A DNA stretch of 64,000 bases from Paulownia fortunei. Its lineage: Eukaryota; Streptophyta; Magnoliopsida; Lamiales; Paulowniaceae. Positions 10,490 to 22,011 of the stretch are shown here, piece after piece (position 1 is the first letter of the stretch; each line of letters starts with the position of its first letter). Position numbers and translations under genes: made by a program. The stretch covers positions 14,893,632 through 14,957,631 of the forward strand of contig CM033105.1 in the NCBI GenBank assembly GCA_019321725.1, in the 5' to 3' direction. The notes under the pieces are model-generated. The model saw nothing but the letters and a program-made list of their open reading frames with translations. It made no database searches and was not told the DNA's origin.

Positions 10490-11732
10490 GTCATGTTGAA
10501 ATTGTAGAATTCATTTTTTTTATTTTTGAATTAAAGTGTTTATTTTAAAATTTTGAAAAAAGTTTTTTTCTTAAAAAATTGAGATTTTATCCCAAGTTGT
10601 GAAATTACAATTTAAGTGGATAGTAAATTTACATGCTTTACTAAATTCATGTGATAATTTGATTAGCATGTGTGGGATGATCATGAAGCTTTTTAGACCA
10701 ATGTGATTGGATTTATTTATTTTTGGATTTTCGAAATGGGGCCTGCGAGTCTCTTATTCTTTTCTTATATGTACTTTACATTTTTTGAAATGAGAGTAAA
10801 ATAGAGTGAGGTTTTTCTTTTTATTTTTGGTGGACAAGAAGAATGACCAAGACGAAGAATCAAGAAAAGGTCCATGAATGTATGGAATATATTTATGTAA
10901 TATAAATTAGTTTCTAATTCCTTTTTATTACCCTTAGATTAACCTAGATCCATTTTTGGCTTCAATGAATCGCATAGGATTGGCCCATGATCATCCAGAT
11001 TATGTATGTATTAGATGCATATGTAGGGTTTATATAATATTTCAAATGATATGCTTGCCATCAATTGAATGCAAACACATTAAATAAACTAAGATTAAAA
11101 TTGATGAGGTCTTGGTTAAAATAAATACCCCACTTGAATTAAAAATCAAGTAAAGGAATTTTAAAATTTTAATTTCAAGAAAGTATGGATAAAATTAGAT
11201 TGGACCTAATAATCCATGCCTACCATCAAGTAGCTGACATAACGATGCTACCTTACTTTATCATTGTACATGAATCGTGGAATGACTCTGTAATGGAAAG
11301 TTTTGATCTCTACTAAGCATGGTGATGCCCATGGGATGGACTCGTCTCTATGTTGGCCATGAGTCGTGGAACATTTTGATGCTCCATTTACGTGGAGGTT
11401 TGATGGGTCTTGCTTGATAATTAGTACCACATGGGCTCATAAAATTAGGGTATATGGAAAGAACTGAGGTAAAATATCTTAAAGGTTGCAGGGAGATGCA
11501 ATCGTTAAAAGTTAACTATTTTTCAATATATTTTATGGGCTCATAAAATTGGGGCATACGACATATTGATTTGGCCTCAAGACCACTAGAATATAAGATT
11601 TCCCGAATTACCATTAGGGTGATGGAATTCGAATAAAATAGTGGGACACATTTTATTACTAAAGACCTTGTTATAAATGAATATGTTTAATGCTAATTTT
11701 CTGCCTCATTTAAATTTGTAGATTGTCTATAA
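10490..11732 (+). mobile_element. copia B: long non-coding leader upstream of gag
   Basis: This stretch has no ORF but matches the leader of D (reverse, 19184-21041) and F (about 39380-40758) along its length. Shared blocks include GATGATCATGAAGC, GGTCCATGAATGTATGGAAT, CCCTTAGATTAACCTAGATCC, GGCCATGAGTCGTGGAA and ATGGGCTCATAAAATT. The last block occurs twice, about 104 bases apart (11430 and 11534). The LTR and PBS that should precede it are gone. Confidence 0.7.
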
Positions 11733-12480
11733 ATGGCTAAAAATCCACTTGCATCAAATCTGGACACTAATAAATTAACTGGAACAAATTTTATCAATTG
11801 GAAAAGGAACATCATATTATTTTACAATCTGAGAAGAGATCCTACATCCTCGATGTTTGTCTTTCGGTAGGACTGCCAATAGATGTGACTGAGGAGGAGC
11901 TTGCAAAATATTGACAACATGTCGATGATGATCTGCAAGTGCGATGCTATATGATGGCATCGATGTCATCATATATGTTCACCTACAAGAGTTGTATGGT
12001 GGACATACAAGGCGTGCGAGATATCATATCTCGAAAAAGCTTTTCAGGACCCATATAATGGAGGGCTCTTCAGTCCATGATTATAGTTGAAGATGATAGG
12101 CCTGATAGAAAGGCTCGAGTCACTTGGAGTCGTTCTGGATAACAAACTCTATTTGGATCTCATCCTACAGTCCTTGCCTCCATCCTTTGACACCTTCGTT
12201 GTCAATTGTAATATACATAAGATGGAAACTAGCCATGCTGAGCTGGTTAACATGTTGAATACCGCTAAGTCCACTATGAAGAAGGATAAGCCAATCATGC
12301 TTGTTGGATCCTCATCCACCTCAAAGGCTGCAAAAGCCCAAGAGAAAAAAGGGGAGAAAAAAGCATTCCTCAAAATCCAAAGGCATGAAGACAACTCGTA
12401 GGGTCTCAAAGAGTTCCAAAGCCGATGACAAATGCTATTACTGCGGCAAACCTGGGCATTGGAAGAGGAACTACAAGTAG
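11733..12480 (+). pseudogene. copia B: gag
   Basis: The frame starts at the ATG at 11733 (MAKNPLASNLDTNKLTGTNFINW), conserved in C, D and F. The second half (12087-12401) reads KMIGLIERLESLGV, LILQSLPPSFDTFVVNCNIHKM, ELVNMLNTAKSTMKKDKP, the copia UBN2-type gag core, then a Lys/Ala/Ser-rich linker. The zinc knuckle at 12433-12474 reads CYYCGKPGHWKRNY: the final Cys of the CX2CX4HX4C box is Tyr. Stops and a frameshift before 12087 break the gene. Confidence 0.9.
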
Positions 12481-13975
12481 TAACTTACAAGCCTGAAAAG
12501 TTCAAGTATTTATTTTGTTGAAGTTAACTTATCAATTAACAATGCTTCTTGGGTATTAGATACCAGATGTAGATCTCATTTATGCAATGATTTACAGGTA
12601 AAGGCAAGAAACAAAAAGCTAAGTAGAGGAGAGATAGTCATGTGGTTAGAGAATGGAACAAAAGTTGTTTCATTGGCTATAGGAAGTGTCAATTTAGCTT
12701 TAGAAAATGGAGTAGTTTTAGTTTTAAACAATTATCTTTACATTCCATAGATAGTTAAGAATATTATCTTCATTCCTATTTTAGATAGGGAAGGTTTTAC
12801 TTTTTTAATAAAATATGAAAGTTGTTCGATTTTTAGAGATTCAGTTCTAATTACCTCTGTCATATTAATGGATGGTTTATATTTTATTACTCTCCATAAC
12901 TCCTTTTTCCACATATAACAAAATAAAAAAAATAGATAATCATAGTTCCCAACTCTTTTGGCATGCTAGATTAGGTCACATCTCTAAGAGAAGAATTCAT
13001 AAGTTGGCTCAATTGCTCAATCTTTTAAAAGAGAAGGGAATGCCAACATGTATCATATCTCAAGGGAAAGATGACCAAATCACCATTTGTTGGACAAGTG
13101 AAGTGAGCCAAAGATCTATTAGATTTGTTCTATTCGGATGTATGCGAGCCACTAAGTGTTAATGCTCGAGGGAACTATCACTATTTTATAACCTTTACAG
13201 ACGATTATTTTAGGTATGGTTATGTCTACCTTATGAAGTATAAATCTGAAGCTTTTGAAAAGTTCAAACAATTCGGATGTGAGGTGGAAAAATAAACTGG
13301 GCTAAGTACCAAAGCTCTTCAATTTGATTGATGAGGTGAATACTTGAGTACAAAGTTTCTTGATTATCTAAAAAAAAATAGGATTCTCTCTCAGTAAACC
13401 CTTCATGCTACTCTTCAACTCAATGGAGTTTAAAGCATATAAATCGAACCCTGTTAGATATGGTTTGATCGATGATGAGTTTTACTAGGCTTTTTCTTTC
13501 ATTCTAGGGCTATGCTTTAGAAATGGGGCATATCTATTAAATAGAGTATTATCAAAGTCGGTGATCAAAACATCATATGAGATGTGGTATGGAAAACTAC
13601 CCTCTTACAAATACCTCAGGGTGTGGGGGTGTGGTGCTTACGTGAAGTAGCAAGTGGGAGATAAATTAGATATGAGATCTATTTTATATAAGTTCATAGG
13701 GTATCCAAAAGAATCCATTGGATATTACTTCTATGACCCCTCGAAATAAATGTTTTAAGGAATGCCACCTTCTTAGAGGAGGAGTTTCTATTGGATATAA
13801 ATGGGGAAATTGTGCAACTTGAAAAATTCAAGAACCACAGAGGCAATAACGGGCTAACCAACTGAGGCTAGGCCTTCGGACATACAATCTCCTAGGAGAT
13901 CCCAAAGGATCTCAAAGCCACCTGAGAGGTATGGCTTTTTGTTAGAAAACAACAAGGAGAATCTCCCATTGGATA
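12481..13975 (+). pseudogene. copia B: protease, GAG-pre-integrase and integrase remnants
   Basis: ASWVLDTRCRSHLCND near 12547-12594 is the protease region; the family has DTGCGSH, so the two glycines next to the catalytic Asp are Arg. Then come LYIP-x-x-VKNI (about 12735-12770), FWHARLGHISKRRIHKLAQ (about 12957-13010), GNYHYFITFTDDYFRYGYVYLM (about 13170-13235), the GAYLLNRVLSKSVIKTSYEMWYGK region (about 13527-13595) and GYPKESIGYYFYDP (about 13700-13740). Many stops and small indels interrupt the frame. The integrase core is present but degraded. Confidence 0.85.
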
Positions 13976-15585
13976 GTGATCCAAGAACTTATGGAAATGC
14001 AATATCGGACATGGCGAGATGGTATGCAATCTGAGATGGACTCTATATACTCCAACAAGGTATGGACCTTGGTAGACCCACCACAAGGAATAGTTCCCAT
14101 TAGCTGTAAATGGGTCTGCAAGTGGAAACTTGGAGTAAATAAAGAGGTAGTGACCTACAAAGTACGATGGGTTGCGAAAGATTATACTCAGAAGTAAGGA
14201 TTGATTATGAGGAAATCTTTTCACCAATAACGATGCTTAAATCCATTCGAGTACTATAAGCCATATCAACGTATTATGACTATGAGATATGACAGATGGA
14301 TGTGAAGACCACTTTTCTTAATAGAAATATTAAGAAAGAGATCTATATAAGGTAGTCATAAGGTTTCATATATGGACTCCAGTGAGCAAAAGGTTTTTAA
14401 ACTCCAGAGATTCATTTATGGACACAAGCAGGCTTTCCGAAGCTAAAACATCCAGTTTGATGAGGCAATCAAATTATTTGATTTCCATAAGAATCCGAAT
14501 AAACCTTGTGTCTACAAAAAGGTTAGTGGGAGTGTAGTGACGTTTATTATGTTACATATTGACAACATATTACTCATTAGAAATGATGTAGGTTAGTGGG
14601 AGTGTAGTGACATTTATTATGTTACATATTGACAACATCTTACTCATTAGAAATGATGTAGGATGTTGTAGTTAACTAAGACTTTGTTGTCTAACTAGTT
14701 CTCCATGAAGGATTTGGAAGAAGCATCATTTATTCTTGGAATAAAGATCTATATAGATAGGTCTAGAAGGATGATCAAATTATCCCAATCAATGTACATA
14801 GACAAATTGCTAAAGTGGTCTAGTATGGAGGAATCCAAATAAGGATTATTACTAATGAGTTATGACATTTCTCTCTTAAGGGTTATGTATCCTAAGACTC
14901 CTGAGGAGAGGGAAGGGATGACTCACATACCTTATACATATTCCATTAGAAACATAATGCATGGTATGCAATGTACGAGGCCTGATGTTGTATATGATCT
15001 GAGTGTCACGAGCAGATATCAGTCTAATCCAGGTGAGGAACACTAACAGGCTGTAAAGATTATCTTGAAGTACTTGATAAGAACTAAGGATATCTTTCTG
15101 GTATATGATTCTAGTGAACTGAAACTAGAAAGCTGTATTGATTCTAGTTTTCAATCCAATATAGACAACTCAAAGTTATTGTCTGAATATGTATTCACCA
15201 TAAACAGTGGTACGATCAGCTGAAAAAGTTCCAAGTAAGAGATGAGCGGGGATTCTACCACTAAGGCTGAATATATTGTTGCATGTGATGCAGCAAAGAA
15301 AGCTATTTGGATGAGGAACTCCATCTGTTGTTAAGCCTATATTGACATACTATGATATCAATGGAGATATTGCACAAGCAAAAGAGCCAATATCTCACCA
15401 AAGGTTCAAGCACATTATGAGGCGATACCATCTATTAGAGAGATCATTAGTAAAGGCGACATTGTAGTGGATAAAGTCGCTTCAATAGAAAATATAACAG
15501 ACCTACTCACTAAACCCCTAGCATAGAAGGTATTCGATGGACATCTTAAGAAGATGGGCCTGAAGTACATGGGCAATTAGCACTA
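13976..15585 (+). pseudogene. copia B: reverse transcriptase and RNase H remnants
   Basis: The open frame 13976-14197 reads RDGMQSEMDSIYSNKVWTLVDPPQGIVPISCKWVCKWKLG and VTYKVRWVAKDYTQK, the copia RVT_2 N-terminus. The catalytic region (about 14530-14590) reads MLHIDNILLIRNDVG, with HIDN instead of the YVDD type, and is followed by an exact-period 70-bp tandem duplication (14521-14660). RTR segments and ALSVTSRYQSNPGEEH-like sequence follow (14855-15046). RNase H reads NSGAISWKSSK/AEYIVACDAAK-like and ends MGLKYMGN at about 15580, just before the LTR. Confidence 0.85.
14521..14660 (+). repeat. 70-bp tandem duplication in copia B RT
   Basis: Bases 14521-14590 and 14591-14660 are identical at 68 of 70 positions by direct reading. 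The unit covers the codons for the RT catalytic aspartates. Because 70 is not a multiple of three, the duplication shifts the frame. Confidence 0.95.
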
Positions 15586-15601
15586 GAGCAAGTAAGAGAT
15601 T

Positions 15602-17685
15602 AATAGAGTAGTGTCCGGTGTGCCAAATAGATTGGGCATCTTTTATACTCTTGTATTTGTAACATAATATTTTTCAAATTATATTAATAAAATAGGCAAA
15701 AAAAATTATCTTCAATTGCATATAGTAATTAGATAAAGTCTCTAAACCAAACTTAGCTATGTGGCATGGTCACGCATTTGATGGTGATCATAGAATATGT
15801 CTCTATGGCTTTAGTTTTAAATCAGTTCTGAGTTGAGGGCTTTTTTAGATAGGACATCAAATAGCCCAATAAATTCTTGCATACGATGCATGCTCTCATG
15901 AGGAGGATGTCTTGATCCATGAACATTGGCGTAGTGACGCTAGTGTATGTATGAGAGTGCTTATTAGGAACAAGTACAATGAATAGGCCCACTGAAAATT
16001 CTTAATTAGAAATGTTATTTGTCAAAATAAGATTTTTTATGTTACGATTGTATACAATTAGTCCTTAGATTAGATTCACCATAGTAGCCTTGTACATGTT
16101 GTGTTCTATTTTAACGTATCTTTTGATTGCCTGACAATCACAAATGGAGTACGTTGGATGTTGCATTGATATGTATGGAGGTTAATGAGTGGTTAACAAA
16201 GCATCCATCATTTGTCTAGTAGAATAAGTAAATCTCCTATGTTTTTATAGTTCATGATGCAAAAATCATTGGCCAAGGTGGGATGAATGTTAGACGGGAA
16301 TTTTGTAATAATTTGTCATGAGTCATTAAAACTTGAAATGAATCATAGTTATTGAGCAATTAGGGTTTTAACTATTAATCCATGCCCTAAACTCAATCAA
16401 GAGATTAGTTAACGAAAGGACCTTAGATGTATGATACTCGTAATTAAAATAAGTTCACTTGCTATTTCACCTATGTCTAGGTAGTCATAATACATTTGTT
16501 AAGTGTTTCCCATGACTTGTGAGGTTTTGAAATTAAGGAGTTAATTTCAAGTTGAATATTTAATTACATTAATTAATCGGAGTAATTATTATTCTTCATA
16601 TGTTTCAAATATTGCAAGCTCACTGCTAGTTTAGTTGTGAACCTAAATGGTCACACATAATTTGAGATAAAATATTTCTAACTTAACAATTGATCCAAGG
16701 AGTTAGATCTAATTAATTAATCAAAATTAATTAATTGAGGCTTAAATAAAGTTAATAAGTGGAATTAATTAATTAAATAAATAATTAAATTATTTAATTG
16801 GACCTAATATGATAACGGAGCTCAAATTGAGTGAAATAATTATTTAATTGAATCAAATTAATTGTGTATTCCATAAATTAATTTAATTATTAAATTATTT
16901 TACTTAATTAAATAATTAAATTATTTAGTAGGCCTAACTTGATTAGGTGGGTTAGATGGAATTAATTAATTAAATTTGGACTAAAATAATTAATTGGTTT
17001 GATTATGGAATTTATTTTAAAAGTTCTTGGGAGACCCTAAATATCTTTGGAAGATATGAAGGGATAGAGTTGAAGAATTTTGGAACAGCCAAATATCTTC
17101 CAACTACGTAAAAAACACCAAAAATACCAATAGTGGGACTCTTGAAATTTTTGAGTCCCTTATTTAAACCATGATGGCCGAAAATTTGAGGCTAATAATA
17201 GCCCTCTAATTTTCGGCCATAAGAGAAACAGAGAAAAAATAATTTCTTCCTCTATTCTTTATTCCATAAAAATTATTTTTTTTGTTTAAGTATTAATTCT
17301 TTTATCACAAGTTGATAACAAGAATTAATATTCACTATATTCACTCCATAAACTAGATTAGTAAAGGAAACAAAATTGTTAGAGAAATTCTAATTTCGTG
17401 TTCTTGCTCAAAGTATGGACTATTTTAGAGGAGAGACGCTTAGATCCCTATGAACCGGATTCAGAAATGGGCTAGCAACAATTGATTGTTTCAATCCTTA
17501 CTACAACTGGAGTGCGTAGAAAGTTATAAATTGAAATTATTTAATTTTTATTTATTACACCATTGAAAATTATGAGATCGTTAAAAATCGCATTGGATCC
17601 GTCATATTGCTGTAATTGTTATGACATGTTGTTTTTAAATTTTTTATTTTTCGCTGTGCATACCCGCAATCACACGAACCCAACA
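15602..17685 (+). mobile_element. copia B 3' LTR (family copy 4)
   Basis: The LTR begins TAATAGAGTAGTGTCC directly after AGCAAGTAAGAGAT (degenerate polypurine tract following the RNase H stop) and ends CACGAACCCAACA at 17685. The TATA-like sequence TTATTTAAA lies at about 17160 and is followed at 17174-17220 by a strong hairpin (13 perfect pairs, then one mismatch and more pairs). The end abuts the interrupted integrase of reverse element D, implying B inserted into D. At about 2.08 kb the LTR is long for copia. Confidence 0.85.
17174..17220 (+). repeat. hairpin just downstream of the LTR TATA region (copy 4)
   Basis: ATGGCCGAAAATT at 17174-17186 is repeated inverted at 17208-17220, and the stem continues inward with GAG/CTC and GCT/AGC around a short AATAAT loop. 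The position corresponds to the presumed transcription start of the LTR. Confidence 0.8.
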
Positions 17686-19183
17686 ACGGGGTATTGTTGT
17701 ACCACATTTCATATGGTATTTTAGGCACTGACTTTGATGGCACTCTATTTAATAGATATGTCATCGTTTCTAGAGCATAACTCCAGAATAAAAGAGAAAC
17801 TCCAGAATAAATGGTGACTTGGTCATCTTTCCCTTAAGGCAAGATTCATATGTTGCATTTCTTACTCGTCTTTAAGGTCAAGCAATTATGCCAACTTATG
17901 AACTCTTCTCTTAGAAATATGACCTAATCTAACATGCCACAAGTATGTGGAACTACGATCATCAAATTTAAGTTTATTTTGTTAAACATAAAAGATGGAG
18001 TTTTGGGGTGTGATAGTATATAAATTATATGCTAAAGTACCAACATAAATTAAAGAAAAACGTCTATATATGGAATAGTATCCATTTATTATAGAAAAAG
18101 AAAAACCCTCTCCATTCAAAACTGGAACGGAGATAATGTTCTTACCCAATTTGGGTACATAAATGCAATTTTTAATTCTATCCTAACTCCACCACCTAGA
18201 GCTAAGTGGGCTAATGCAACAAATCTTACTCCACTCCCCAGCTATAAGGTAGTCTCTCCTCTACTTAACTTCTTGCTTCGTATCATTGTTTACAAGTTAT
18301 TTCAAAGATGAGAACCATATGCGGTATCTAATACCCAAGAAGTATTGTTAACTGAGAAGTTAACTTCAACAAAATACATACCAGAACTGTTCTGGCGACT
18401 TGCAAGATACTCCTCGCAATTCCACTTCTAGTACCTAACTTCCCATAATAGTGACACTTGTCATTGGCTTTGTAACCTTTAGCTATTCCACTGGTGGCCT
18501 TTATGTCATTGCCCTTCTTAAAATAAATTTTCTTACTCTCTTTCTTCTATTTTTTGGTCTTATATTGAGATGAGGAAACAAGCATGACAAGATTATGACT
18601 TTTCATAAAGAATTTAGTCGTCTTCAACATATTGACCAGCTTAGTAATGCTAATCTTCATCTTATGCATGTTAAAGTTCATAACAAAGGTGTCAATTGAT
18701 GGTGGCAGAGACTACAGGATGAGATTCATATAGAGTTCCTTATCCATAATGACTCTAATAAACTCAAGCCTTTCGGTAAGGCCAATAATCTTCAACCTAT
18801 GGTCTTGAACTGAAGAGCCTTCGGTCATATAGTATCAAAAAACTCTTTTGAGATGATATATCACTTGTCAAGTGTGTTCACAATACAACTCTTGTTGGTG
18901 AAGGTGAATATTGACAGCATATGCCATATATTCTCGTATTGTCTCTCCAACTTATTTGACATTGATGCTATCATATAGCATCGAGCTTGAAGATCATCCT
19001 CAACTTGCTTATGGTATTCTACAAGCTCTTTCTTAATGACGTCTGTCGACATCGGCATCACATCAAGTACATAAGCCCTCTTTCCAGACTACAGAACAAT
19101 TCAAAAATTCCTAAGCCAATCGACATAGTTGAGACTAGTTAACTTATTAGTGTCCATAATAGATGCAAGTGGATTTTGGCCAT
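17686..19183 (-). pseudogene. copia D: gag to integrase fragments, reverse orientation
   Basis: Reading leftward: the gag start at 19183 is shared with B, followed by DTNKLTSLNYVDWLRNF. A frame 19061-18861 reads ELVEYHKQVEDDLQARCYMIASMSNKLERQYEN. Further on come the KMISITKLVNMLKTTKFFMK-type region, a zinc-knuckle area near 18420-18460, protease-type WVLDT near 18340, and GAG-pre-integrase near 17850-18100. An integrase segment TYLLNRVPSKSVPKIPYEMWYNN ends at 17690. The integrase catalytic core is missing: sequence jumps from the GKDDQVT region (about 17830) to SFWSYALE (about 17775). Confidence 0.85.
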
Positions 19184-21041
19184 TTTGATATCTAATCTAC
19201 AAAACATAAAAGGCAAAAAAATAAGCATACATTTGACAATATATTATTTATAATATGGTCTTTAATTATGAATTTCTACCACTATTTTATTCAAATCCCA
19301 TCACCCTCTAAATGATGATTCAGAAAATTATATTTTCTTGTGGGCTTGAGGTCTAATTGATATTTTACATACCCAAGAATATGAGATCGGACAAGATACC
19401 AAAAGGTAGACAACAGCCTTGTCAATTGCATCATATACAACCCCTAAGCTATTTTGCCTTACAACTTCCCATATGCCTCAAAAATATGACCTCATTTGGT
19501 AATAAGTACCAAGCATTATGCATCAAACATCTATGTAGATAGAACATCTCAATGTCCTATGACTTATGGACAACGATAAAGATGAGCTATCCCATGGGCA
19601 TCTACATGCTTAATAGAGATCACAGTTTTCCCTCACTTTGACATCCCATGACTCATGAACAATAACCTAAATGCAATAGCATCATCATGTCTTCTACTTT
19701 CGATGGAAAGCATGCATGATTGAGTTAAGCTTAATTTTGCCCATTTTTGCTTGATATCGAATTTTAAGATTCATAAACTTAACTTTCAAGTAAGGGTTTG
19801 ATTTTATAATTCCAAAACCTCATCTATTAATTCTGAATTTATTTATTTAATGCAAGATCATAATGACTGCAAGCATAACCAATAGAAAAGAATTAACTCA
19901 ACCTATGCATGCATCTACCATATATTCATAATAAACGGATGATCATGGGCCATATCTTATGAGATCCACTCGATCCAAAGTGGATCTAGGTCAATCTAAG
20001 GGTAGCAATTAAAATGAAATAGATCCTATCTATTATATGAATATATCACCCAACCATTCATGGGTCTTCATTCCTTGCTTTTCTCCACCTTGATCCTTCT
20101 TATTGTCCAAAAAAAAACTCACAACCTAATTCTACTTTCATTATATTTGATATATTCTAACAAGAAATATTGAAATTTAATCCAAGGGGGAGTACCTAGG
20201 AGGAAGGTAGAATTTATATTTAGAGTAAAGATAGAGGCGAGACACGCAAGCTCATTTAAATTAAAATGGAAAGCAATAAAAATCATACATAGAACATCCA
20301 TAGTTAAATGGTCTAGGCTCCATGATCATCCTCACATTCATGCTTAGTTTATAAATTAGATGTCATAAATTCAAACTATATAATTAACTTGTTGTCTTTC
20401 AAGTTTGGAAATAACTTTATGATTTTTCAACAAATACCTCTTTTCACAATTTAAAAATTAATACATGATCTGAAAAATCAATTTTCGCATGTTACACAAC
20501 ACAATGGGCAGTTGCTTTCCTATCCACCTTCAACATGCATCTAGTGCCCAGCACCTCACATTGTGCACAGTAAGGGGACATTGGCTACTACCCAGTATGT
20601 GATGTTAGATGCCCAAGGCACCCATCGTCTACCCCTTTGCTTGGAGACAGGCTATCGCACAACTTTTTACCCACCTAGCAAGAATTCACATTGGCATAAT
20701 TGCCCAACGTGAGCTCATATCGGATAATCATGCCCGACATCTGGGCTTATGCCCAGCAATCATATAATGTTAGGTTCCCAACATAGTCTACTCATGGTAG
20801 TGTTGTGCGTAAGACTATCATGTGGCCATCGTCCATAATGTCCAACTGACAGTAGGTGGGGGTGCTTTTTGGCGTATTTCGTTTACGTGTTCGTGTATGA
20901 TTTAATAATTGAATCCTAAGCAAAAATTCAAGTTTTAATCCTAAAAAAAGTCAACAATTAAATACATGAATTTATTCATCATATGAATTCAGGCTTATTT
21001 CGTAAAAGTAATCAGGAGCAAAAACCTAGATTCTGATATCA
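19184..21041 (-). mobile_element. copia D: 1.86-kb non-coding leader, from gag to the PBS
   Basis: It is the reverse complement of the leader type seen in B and F (for example 19980-20000 matches the GATCCACTTT..AGTGGATC block, and 19610-19680 the GAGTCATGGGATG block). The upstream part (20460-20880) is noticeably GC-richer and contains repeated GCCCAGC/GCCCAAC words. No ORF explains it. A leader this long between PBS and gag is unusual for copia elements and is retained in several copies. Confidence 0.7.
21029..21041 (-). other. primer binding site of copia D (initiator tRNA-Met type)
   Basis: On the minus strand the sequence after the LTR end (AACCCAACA) is G-TGATATCAGAATC, close to the plant PBS TGGTATCAGAGC that pairs with the 3' end of initiator tRNA-Met. 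Only a few bases of the LTR itself (TGTTGGGTTCAC on the + strand, from 21043) remain before element C begins. Confidence 0.65.
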
Positions 21042-21050
21042 CTGTTGGGT

Positions 21051-21258
21051 TCACAAAATCATATGATAAGACTAAGTGGACTTCAAGCCTACTAGAAAAT
21101 ATGATTTCTCGAATATATCTATCATGAGGGTGATGGGATTCGAAGAAAATAGTAGAAGACATTTATAATTAAAGACCTTATTATAAATAATTAAACTGTT
21201 GAATGTATGCTTATTTTTTGCCTCACGTTTTGTAGATATCTAATTTACATTATAGCTA
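21051..21258 (+). mobile_element. copia C: truncated leader
   Basis: CTAAGTGGACTTCAAGCC at about 21072 and the following GGTGATGGGATTCGAA, AAAGACCTTATTATAAAT and GCCTCACGTTTTGTAGAT blocks match 11560-11730 (B) and 40575-40755 (F). Only the last 200 or so bases of the leader are left. The gag ATG of the other copies reads ATT here (ATTATAGCTATTAATCC where F has ATATGGCTACAAATCC). Confidence 0.7.
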
Positions 21259-22008
21259 TTAATCCACTTGCATCAATTCTTGACACCAACAAATTCACTG
21301 GTCTCAACTATGTCGACTGGTTAAGGAACCTTCAAATAGTTCTCCAATTTGAAAGAGGGTTTATGTCCTCGACATGGCACTACTGGCTCTGCCAAAGAGG
21401 GCCATAGAAGAAGAGCAAGCATAATATCATCAACATGTTGAGGATGATCTGCAGGCTCTATGCTATATGATAGCATCTATGTAAGCGAGCTGTAAAGAGA
21501 GCATGAGGGTATGGAACATGCTACCGATATCTATCTTTATCTAAAGGAATTGTATGGTGAACATACAAGGCAAGCTAGATACCAAGTATCTAGGGAGCTT
21601 GTTTGATGTCGTGTGATGGAAGGCTCTTTAATTAATGATCATAGACTGAAGATGATAGCATTGATCAAGAGATTTGAAAACTATCGAGTCCACTATGAAG
21701 AAAGAGAAGCCTGTCTTACTCATTGGCTCTTCATCCCAATCTAAGACTAAAGGTCGAAGAAAGGTAAGAAGGAAAGTTCCTCTAAGAAGGCAAAAGGTAT
21801 GAAGGCCTCAAGTGGAGTGAAGAAAGGTTCCAAACCAAACGACAAGTGTCATTACTATGCCAAGCCAGGGCATTGGAACTATAGGGAGTATCTTACAAAT
21901 AGCCAGAAGAGTTCTAGTATATTCTTTATTGAAGTAAACCTTTTGGTTAATGATGCTTCTTGGGTATTAAATACCGACTGTGGTACTCATCTATGCAATG
22001 ATTTGTAG
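21258..22008 (+). pseudogene. copia C: gag and protease
   Basis: INPLASILDTNKFTGLNYVDWLRNLQIVLQFERGF is open from about 21255. Then frameshifted LKELYGEHTRQARYQVSRELV-like sequence and KMIALIKRFE run to about 21680. Compared with B, roughly 150 bases of gag are deleted there: the frame passes from the RFE region directly into STMKKEKPVLLIGSSS. Zinc knuckle (about 21847) reads CHYYAKPGHWNYRE, with the second and last Cys lost. Protease reads WVLNTDCGTHLCND (about 21961), catalytic DTG changed to NTD. Confidence 0.9.
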
Positions 22009-22011
22009 GTT

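Noticed and set aside
13892..14227. 111-codon minus-strand open frame
   Set aside because: Antisense shadow of copia B RT; the same pattern recurs antisense to C RT at 23381-23798.
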